Of a stretch of 11,336 bases of DNA, positions 6,862-11,336 are shown one piece after another (position 1 is the stretch's first letter; the number at the start of each line of letters is the position of its first letter). This DNA is from Thermofilaceae archaeon (GTDB taxonomy: Archaea > Thermoproteota > Thermoprotei > Thermofilales > Thermofilaceae). The notes below the pieces were generated by a model. That model was not told the DNA's origin, searched no databases, and was given only the letters and a program-made list of their open reading frames with translations. The stretch lies in assembly GCA_027017025.1 (NCBI GenBank), contig JALURH010000138.1, positions 1 through 11,336 of the forward strand, written 5' to 3'. A program made the translations under genes and the position numbers.

Positions 6862-7321
6862 TTTATTGCTAGATTCAACGTATCTCCTACCAAGCTTCGG
6901 GATTAAGGTTGAGGGGCTATCTGATGAACAAATACTTAGGCTTAGGGTGGCTAAGATTAAAGGTAAAGTTAAGTTCTACTGTTTACCGCTAGTTTGGGTT
7001 GAGATTATAAGTAAGGTTCATAGAGAAGCTAGACGACGGAGAGTAGATGTAGAGAATATTATAGCGGTGGCTACGAAATCTCTCCTAGACTCTGGTTTCT
7101 ATGAGTGGATAACGCCGGGATCAAAGGCAATAGAATTGGCATTTAAACTACGTGTACTTGGACATAGGGATAATATAGATAATCTCCTCTATGCAACTTC
7201 GCTGGAGAAAAACATGGTTTTCCTCACGATGGATAAAGAATTTAGGGAATTTTTATCGAATCATGGCTATAAAACCGAGAACTTAATGGATCACAACCAG
7301 CTTCTTAGTATGTTGGGCTAA
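6842..7321 (+). CDS. PIN-domain ribonuclease toxin (VapC-like)
   Basis: This 159-residue protein has the acidic residues of a PIN nuclease: D11 in the first strand (L-L-L-D-S-T-Y-L-L-P), E54 (V-W-V-E-I), D110/D113 in H-R-D-N-I-D-N-L-L-Y-A-T, and D131 in L-T-M-D-K-E-F. These coordinate the divalent metal used to cut RNA. It is somewhat longer than many VapC toxins. A basic helix (REARRRR, 61-67) lies between the second and third acidic positions. The start is GTG 6842, 6 nt after GGAGG; the ATG at 6851 would be 15 nt away and would shorten the protein by three residues. It is co-transcribed with the antitoxin. All catalytic acids are present, so it looks active. Confidence 0.85.
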   Translation: MSSMVLNLLLDSTYLLPSFGIKVEGLSDEQILRLRVAKIKGKVKFYCLPLVWVEIISKVHREARRRRVDVENIIAVATKSLLDSGFYEWITPGSKAIELAFKLRVLGHRDNIDNLLYATSLEKNMVFLTMDKEFREFLSNHGYKTENLMDHNQLLSMLG

Positions 7322-7346
7322 ATTCAAACCCATTATCGACGAACAC

Positions 7347-7452
7347 GTGTTGCTACTAGCATTGAAGTATATGTTATCTGAGGTAGTAGTCAAGGAGAAC
7401 CTAGCAGATACATATATCTACTTTCCTGTTACTGGTAAAAATAGTGAGTAAT
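7347..7452 (+). other. Possible small ORF or gene remnant before the UPF0282 gene
   Basis: A frame open from 7287 ends in TAA at 7450-7452. It reads much like protein, with KFKPIIDEHVLLLALKYML and a tail DTYIYFPVTGKNSE. Possible starts are GTG 7347 (34 sense codons), TTG 7362 and ATG 7371, and none has a ribosome site. The end overlaps the GTG start of the next gene by 9 nt and includes that gene's TATA box. It could be a small protein, the tail of a decayed gene, or chance. I do not recognise it. Confidence 0.25.
7410..7418 (+). promoter_or_regulatory. TATA box of the UPF0282 gene
   Basis: ACATATATC is centred about 30 nt before the GTG at 7444, giving a leaderless or nearly leaderless transcript. 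Confidence 0.45.
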
Positions 7453-8511
7453 TATTATGGATTTAGGTTAATTTGGTTCGACTCTCTAGGGGCTAAATCC
7501 TCTTGTGTTCTAGTCTATACACCAGGTGTTAAGATCTTAATTGATCCTGGAGCCGCTATTATGCACGCTAGTTTCCCAGTTCCAGCAGAGTTAAAGCTTA
7601 AGTGGCTAGGTGAAGCTATGGAAACCATAAGTAAAGCATCTAAGGAAGCGGATATTATAGTGATTTCTCACTACCACTATGATCACTTCACGGATTTCGA
7701 CAAGGAGCTATATAATGGGAAAATAATTCTAGCTAAAAACCCGAATAGGTACATAAATGATTCTCAGAGGAAGAGAGCTCTCAGGTTCTTCAACAACCTT
7801 TACACAAGCTTTGGGCTAGAAAACTTTGATGAAAGCCTCCTTGATCCTAAGGAAGAGGAATATTCTGACCCCCTTGAGAAGCTTCCCCTATCCTCTAGCC
7901 TCGATTTAGGGGAGTATAATGAGAGGAGAAGAAATCTACTTGAGGCAGGTAGGAAATGGTTTGAGAAAAGGGTTGAGAAGTGGAATAAATATAGGAGGGT
8001 ACCTGAATTAGCCCTCAGGGAGATAAGAGTCCTATTCGCCGACGGGAAGGTATTTACTTTCGGAAACACTAAAATTAGGTTCTCTGAGCCGCTCTTCCAT
8101 GGTATAGAGTTCTCTAGGGTGGGTTGGGTTATATCTACAGTAATAGAGTATAAGGGGTGGAAGTTTATTCACTCCTCTGATTTAAACGGCCCAATTATCG
8201 AGGACTATGCTAGCTGGATTATAGATGAGAACCCTGATGTGCTCGTGTTAGATGGCCCTATGACATATATGTTGGGTTACACCCTAAATATGATTAATTT
8301 CAGGAGAACCCTGGAGAACGCTAAATGGATAGTCGAGGAGACAGATACAAACCTAATAATATATGATCATCACCTACCCCGCGAACCTAAATTTAGGGAG
8401 AGAACCAGGGAAGTATGGGATATAGCTGAGAAGCTTGGTAGGAAGGTGCTGACAGCTGCGGAGTATCTCGGGAGAAAACCTGTCGTTATTGAGGGTTTAA
8501 GTGGAAAATAA
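7444..8511 (+). CDS. UPF0282-type metallo-beta-lactamase-fold hydrolase
   Basis: After the strands FRLIWFDSLGAKSSCVLVYT and VKILIDPG, residues 76-81 are H-Y-H-Y-D-H, the HxHxDH metal motif of the metallo-beta-lactamase superfamily. Later candidate ligands are H219 (L-F-H-G), H243 and D246 (I-H-S-S-D-L-N-G-P) and D308-H309-H310 (Y-D-H-H-L-P-R-E). Together with the LDGPMTYM segment these match the archaeal UPF0282/COG2248 family of predicted cytoplasmic hydrolases, whose substrate is not established to my knowledge. The protein has 355 residues. A charged helical segment at about 135-185 may be an insertion relative to shorter members. The GTG start is supported by the TATA spacing; no ribosome site is visible. 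The gene ends 8 nt from the converging cation transporter gene. Confidence 0.85.
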   Translation: MSNYYGFRLIWFDSLGAKSSCVLVYTPGVKILIDPGAAIMHASFPVPAELKLKWLGEAMETISKASKEADIIVISHYHYDHFTDFDKELYNGKIILAKNPNRYINDSQRKRALRFFNNLYTSFGLENFDESLLDPKEEEYSDPLEKLPLSSSLDLGEYNERRRNLLEAGRKWFEKRVEKWNKYRRVPELALREIRVLFADGKVFTFGNTKIRFSEPLFHGIEFSRVGWVISTVIEYKGWKFIHSSDLNGPIIEDYASWIIDENPDVLVLDGPMTYMLGYTLNMINFRRTLENAKWIVEETDTNLIIYDHHLPREPKFRERTREVWDIAEKLGRKVLTAAEYLGRKPVVIEGLSGK

Positions 8512-8519
8512 CCTAGCTC

Positions 8520-9374
8520 TTATATCTCAGGCAGGGGTTCAACATGGATACAACATAATACTCTCCCATATTTTTCTCTTATAAGCTCCTCAACCTTGCT
8601 TGAAATCCTATGCGCCTCTCTTATATTTAATTTTGGATCTACAAGTATAGTAGCTTCAACATGTATATATCCTCCAGCGTCGCGGGCTTTAATTACCCTA
8701 ACCTCCCTAACGCCATGAACATTCCTGATATCCTTCTCTATAGCTTCTAGCACCCTAGGGCTTATCGTATCGAGTAGCGGGAATGTTGCCTCCTTCATAA
8801 GCTTTAATGCTTCTATAACTAGGAATGTAGCCAAACCAATGGATACTATTGGGTCAAGAGTTTTAAAACCTATATGGACTAGGAAGAGTGTTATAGCTAC
8901 GGTAACCCCTCTAATAACGTCCCCGGAGAAATTAAGGACATTGGCTCTAAGAGCTATGTTGCCTGTAACCCTATACCCCCAGTAGTTAAGTAAAGCTATC
9001 ATGAAGCTAACAACAGTAGAGGAAGCTATCACTATTGAACCTATATCTGCATTAAATATCTCAAAAAATGTTACTAACCTCCTTATGGCCTCAAATATTA
9101 GTCCAGATGCAGCGAGTATAGCGAAAATAGACTCGGTATAGGCCAGTAGGTTCTCATATTTCGTATGCCCATATGGATGATCCATATCTGGTGGCTCAGA
9201 AGCCTTCTTTACTGCATAGAGAGCTGCGACATTGTACACGATATCTAGGATTGAGTCAGCTGTCTCAGTTAAGGCAGCTAAGCTACCTGTAATCAACGCT
9301 ACCAAACCTTTTACTAAGGTTATGGTAGTTGAACCAACTAGGCTGACTATAGCTATCCTATAGGGGCTAGGCAT
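8520..9374 (-). CDS. Cation diffusion facilitator (CDF) metal efflux transporter
   Basis: This 284-residue protein has six predicted helices followed by the cytosolic ferredoxin-like CDF domain (about 205-284, including VHGVREVRVIKAR and CCIHVEP). Helix 2 carries D40-x-x-x-D44 (E-T-A-D-S-I-L-D). The loop D-H-P-Y-G-H-T-K-Y-E at 65-74 is a CDF hallmark. Helix 5 carries N148-x-x-x-D152 (R-A-N-V-L-N-F-S-G-D), where zinc-exporting members such as FieF have His at the first position. The protein should export a divalent cation from the cytoplasm in exchange for protons. The Asn makes a Zn assignment unsafe, so Mn, Fe or Co are possible (inference). The ATG at 9374 lies about 28 nt after a TATA-like TTTTTATC, suggesting a leaderless transcript. 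Confidence 0.9.
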   Translation of the reverse strand: MPSPYRIAIVSLVGSTTITLVKGLVALITGSLAALTETADSILDIVYNVAALYAVKKASEPPDMDHPYGHTKYENLLAYTESIFAILAASGLIFEAIRRLVTFFEIFNADIGSIVIASSTVVSFMIALLNYWGYRVTGNIALRANVLNFSGDVIRGVTVAITLFLVHIGFKTLDPIVSIGLATFLVIEALKLMKEATFPLLDTISPRVLEAIEKDIRNVHGVREVRVIKARDAGGYIHVEATILVDPKLNIREAHRISSKVEELIREKYGRVLCCIHVEPLPEI

Positions 9375-9398
9375 TACTTAGCTAAAGAGTGTTTTCAA

Positions 9399-9406
9399 GA
9401 TAAAAA
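9399..9406 (-). promoter_or_regulatory. TATA-like box of the cation efflux gene
   Basis: The minus strand reads about GTTTTTATCTT here, roughly 28 nt before the ATG at 9374. No ribosome site is visible between them. Confidence 0.4.
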
Positions 9407-9423
9407 CATTACCTAGATGGGAA

Positions 9424-9443
9424 AGTATGGAGCAGTATGGAGC
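9424..9443 (+). repeat. Perfect tandem duplication of a 10-mer
   Basis: AGTATGGAGC is present twice back to back, upstream of the cation efflux promoter in the divergent gap. It is either a simple slippage product or a paired protein-binding site. Confidence 0.5.
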
Positions 9444-9498
9444 TTAGTTTATAGCTTTTTTGCATTGTCTTGTATCTTTTAGTGCCTATGGGAAGGCT

Positions 9499-9520
9499 TA
9501 TAGGAGTTTCTACTCCTATA
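9499..9520. repeat. Hairpin: 9-bp stem, 4-nt loop
   Basis: TATAGGAGT (9499-9507) and ACTCCTATA (9512-9520) are perfect reverse complements around TTCT. The hairpin lies mid-gap between two divergent genes and lacks a T-run, so it reads better as a regulatory palindrome than a terminator. Confidence 0.45.
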
Positions 9521-9560
9521 CTTAAAGCATACTCTCACTAGAGGTTATTAAGTTGCACCA

Positions 9561-9569
9561 CTTATATAA
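9561..9569 (+). promoter_or_regulatory. Candidate TATA box of the maltokinase-like gene
   Basis: CTTATATAA is a strong TATA match but is centred only about 18 nt before the TTG at 9583, a little too close for a leaderless start there. TTATTAAG at 9545-9552 is a weaker alternative with better spacing. Confidence 0.35.
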
Positions 9570-9582
9570 TTGGGGCTAGTTC

Positions 9583-10974
9583 TTGAATCCCTACAACCTG
9601 TACGCTGAGATTGAGCCATGGATTAGAAAGCAGAGATGGTTCCCTAGCAGGGTAAAGAGGTATAGTATCGTTGAAGCATGGAGAGCGGGGGAAGACATCT
9701 ACATCGGTATTATAGCCACTGACCAAACAAGGATCTTCGTACCACTAGTTGTAAGAAATACTCCTCCACTCGATATCCCTGGAGAGAGGGTATGCAAGAT
9801 AGATAATAGCTATGTATACGAAGCGGAGCTAGATCCAATATACATTAATTATCTCTTATCAAATAGGGTTAATGGAATACGCATAGAGTTTATTGAAGAT
9901 CTCTCCAAAGAAAAAGCGAGGGAGGTATATATAGTCTCTACAGATACCTCTAATACCTTAGTCTTAGCTAAAACTGGAGGGAAGGAATTTATCCTAAAGT
10001 CATATAGGGCAATCTCCTACCTAAACTCTGAGCCACTCTACCTCAAATATCTCTTAAGGACAAGGATAGCACCCCATCTCTACGCGGTGGCTAAACTAGA
10101 TGACACCTATGTTTCAACTATAATGGAGTACATAGATGCTAGGGGGGATGGGGGGAAACCATTCTTTGAGTCACTACTATTGAGCCTAAAAGAGAACAGG
10201 ATAATTATACCATATAAGGCTACCAGGAATATTTCAGCAACACTAGCTATATTCCATAGAGAAATGAGTATATGTAGCGAAGAGTGGTGTGGCAGGAAGA
10301 GGATAACGGAGAAGCATGTAGAGAGGTGGGTGAAGAGGCTAAGAGCATACTATAAGGCTGTAGAAAAATTTGCTAGTAAACTTCAAAACAAAATTGACAA
10401 TGAGGTACGTAGGGTAGTAAACTATGTTGGCGAAAATGTGGTATCTGCTATACAGGAACTCAACAACTATCTTGGGAAAATAATGATAAGGACCCACCAG
10501 GACCTACATATGGGTCAAATGCTATTCACCCCCGAATCTAGGTTCATCATAATAGATTTTGAGGGCGAGCCTGGGAGACCCAAAGATGAAAAATTCACAC
10601 TTGAACCAGCTGTACGTGACCTAGCATGCCTACTTAGGAGCCTACCGTATATTGGTTTCTTTGCATTGAAGGAACATTACGGTATAAGTATGGAGGAAAC
10701 GGTAGAATCAATACTAAGTGAAAATAATGAAGTAAAGCTAACTAGAGAGTGGATTAAGAGGGTTAGAGAAAACATCATACATGAATATATTGCTAGCACA
10801 GCACAGTATTCACTACAAATACATGGTGTACCTCGCGATGAATTATCTACTTGGGTAAGTAATGCCATATACCCATGGTTGATTGAGAGAGCTCTATACG
10901 AAGCTCTCTATGAGATGAAATACAGACATGGATGGTCTATAATACCCCTTCTAGGAGTAGTATTTTTTCTCTGA
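9583..10974 (+). CDS. Maltokinase-like sugar kinase
   Basis: This 463-residue protein has the maltokinase layout. An N-terminal cap contains W-I-R-K-Q-R-W-F (13-20), followed by a kinase-like fold of the aminoglycoside phosphotransferase type. FILKSYRA near residue 145 holds the candidate ATP-binding Lys. H305-Q-D-L-H309 is the catalytic loop with Asp307. D325-F-E-G-E-P is the metal-binding motif, followed by RPKDEK and V-R-D346-L-A-C-L-L-R-S. The C-terminal Y-E-M-K-Y-R-H-G-W-S-I-I-P-L also matches maltokinases and the kinase half of trehalose synthase fusions, so the gene looks complete. Characterised relatives phosphorylate maltose to maltose-1-phosphate with ATP; the archaeal substrate is inferred. 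The usual first loop residue is Gly (HGD); here it is Gln. The start is TTG 9583, without a clear ribosome site. No trehalose synthase or GlgE gene is adjacent within the window. Confidence 0.85.
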   Translation: MNPYNLYAEIEPWIRKQRWFPSRVKRYSIVEAWRAGEDIYIGIIATDQTRIFVPLVVRNTPPLDIPGERVCKIDNSYVYEAELDPIYINYLLSNRVNGIRIEFIEDLSKEKAREVYIVSTDTSNTLVLAKTGGKEFILKSYRAISYLNSEPLYLKYLLRTRIAPHLYAVAKLDDTYVSTIMEYIDARGDGGKPFFESLLLSLKENRIIIPYKATRNISATLAIFHREMSICSEEWCGRKRITEKHVERWVKRLRAYYKAVEKFASKLQNKIDNEVRRVVNYVGENVVSAIQELNNYLGKIMIRTHQDLHMGQMLFTPESRFIIIDFEGEPGRPKDEKFTLEPAVRDLACLLRSLPYIGFFALKEHYGISMEETVESILSENNEVKLTREWIKRVRENIIHEYIASTAQYSLQIHGVPRDELSTWVSNAIYPWLIERALYEALYEMKYRHGWSIIPLLGVVFFL

Positions 10975-10987
10975 TTCTATATATTCC

Positions 10988-10996
10988 TATCTTTTT
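10988..10996 (+). terminator. T-run after the maltokinase-like gene
   Basis: A T5 tract lies within 25 nt of the stop, and further T-rich DNA follows at 11020-11050. This suits archaeal oligo-T termination. The rest of the gap to 11140 contains only the promoter elements listed next. Confidence 0.35.
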
Positions 10997-11046
10997 GAAT
11001 CAAAGTATTACGTGAAAACTTATTTTCTGTTTTATTTATAAGATTT

Positions 11047-11071
11047 TTATTAATTAATGCTTAATTAATAA
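11047..11071. promoter_or_regulatory. Perfect 11-bp inverted repeat upstream of a TATA box
   Basis: TTATTAATTAA (11047-11057), spacer TGC, and TTAATTAATAA (11061-11071) form a perfect palindrome. It ends 7 nt before the TATA box at 11079-11086, just above where the BRE would sit. This is a typical place for an archaeal regulator, and the downstream gene encodes a DNA-binding protein. Confidence 0.5.
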
Positions 11072-11078
11072 GTGATTA

Positions 11079-11086
11079 TTTATATA
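11079..11086 (+). promoter_or_regulatory. TATA box of the rightmost gene
   Basis: TTTATATA predicts initiation near 11108, giving a leader of about 33 nt that contains GAGGT at 11131-11135, 5 nt before the TTG start. Confidence 0.5.
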
Positions 11087-11140
11087 GCATTGTGTGCTAC
11101 ATTTAGTAACAACCTATTGAGCTGATGCGAGAGGTTAAAA

Positions 11141-11336
11141 TTGAAGGCACGTACAGAAACCATATTTTCAAATAAGGATTTATACATTCTAAAAAATGAA
11201 AGAAGGAGGAGAACACTTAAAATATTACACCAACTTGGTGGAGAGGCAGCCTTAAAAGAAATAGTGAAAAGAATAGCCCTAGAGGAGGGTCGGCGGAGAT
11301 TTGGAGAAATAAATGATAATATTATCAATACTAAAA
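11141..11336 (+). CDS. Winged-helix regulator, 5' part only (runs off the right edge)
   Basis: From the TTG at 11141 the frame stays open for 65 codons to the window end. The protein reads MKARTETIFSNKDLYILKNE, then RRRRTLKILHQLGG, EAALKEIVKRIALEEGRRRF and an Asn-rich stretch. The 'NERRRRTLKILHQLGGEAALKEIVKRIALEE' pattern matches the N-terminal helices of an ArsR-like winged-helix domain, like the DUF7344-type regulators of archaea. That family name is from memory and moderately certain. TTG is the only sensible start: an in-frame TGA lies at 11123, no ATG follows in frame, and GAGGT sits 5 nt upstream. The palindrome at 11047-11071 may be its own operator. The signalling part, if any, is outside the window. 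Confidence 0.7.
   Translation, partial: MKARTETIFSNKDLYILKNERRRRTLKILHQLGGEAALKEIVKRIALEEGRRRFGEINDNIINTK

Noticed and set aside
7342..7351. 10-bp palindrome AACACGTGTT between the toxin and UPF0282 genes
   Set aside because: It is short, unpaired with any promoter element at a sensible distance, and inside a possible reading frame.
9452..9541. Short plus-strand frame reading ...VPMGRLIGVSTPILKAYSH
   Set aside because: It looks faintly protein-like and could be a gene remnant, but it is under 30 codons, has no ribosome site and overlaps the hairpin, so I could not support it.
11080..11328. Minus-strand frame of 82 codons at the right edge
   Set aside because: The plus strand here carries a recognisable winged-helix N-terminus with TATA box and ribosome site; the minus frame shows no family resemblance.

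Overview
The window looks like chromosomal DNA of a thermophilic archaeon of the Thermoproteota, most likely a Desulfurococcales-type lineage. The evidence is AT-rich DNA with heavy AGG/AGA and ATA codon use, frequent GTG and TTG starts, archaeal TATA boxes about 25 nt upstream of many start codons (leaderless transcripts), GGAGG/AGGTG ribosome sites in the remaining genes, oligo-T ends, and families typical of that group: a CFI-box surface protein, a UPF0282 metallo-beta-lactamase, an AbrB/PIN toxin-antitoxin pair and small winged-helix regulators. The taxonomic placement is inference.

Layout from left to right. At 1-62 (minus) is the extreme N-terminus of a gene, possibly an MGMT-like DNA-binding protein. 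It is divergent from a large secreted protein (271-3021) with a signal peptide, a DNRLRE/CBM96-like domain, five Ig-like repeats, a CFI box and a polytopic membrane tail. A major facilitator transporter (3065-4222, minus) converges on it. A flavin-reductase-like FMN protein (4439-4945) then meets a winged-helix regulator (4942-5238, minus), and their stop codons share one CTAG. The regulator is divergent from a cytoplasmic bactofilin-like beta-solenoid protein (5337-6542), and the promoter region between them contains several TGTGAT half-sites. An AbrB-type antitoxin and PIN-domain toxin pair follows (6604-7321), then a UPF0282 metallo-beta-lactamase protein (7444-8511), a cation diffusion facilitator (8520-9374, minus), a maltokinase-like sugar kinase (9583-10974), and the start of a winged-helix regulator with a TTG start (11141 to the right edge).

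Most genes have their own promoter. The only clear operon is the toxin-antitoxin pair. The window reads as a set of single genes for the cell surface, transport, cytoskeleton-like structure and regulation rather than one pathway. The most interesting unit is the regulator/solenoid pair at 4942-6542. The solenoid shows about 18 rungs in unbroken register with two different rung signatures, and its promoter carries repeated elements that could be the neighbouring regulator's operator. No tRNA, rRNA, CRISPR array or insertion sequence was seen, and no stretch of more than 300 bases lacks a gene.
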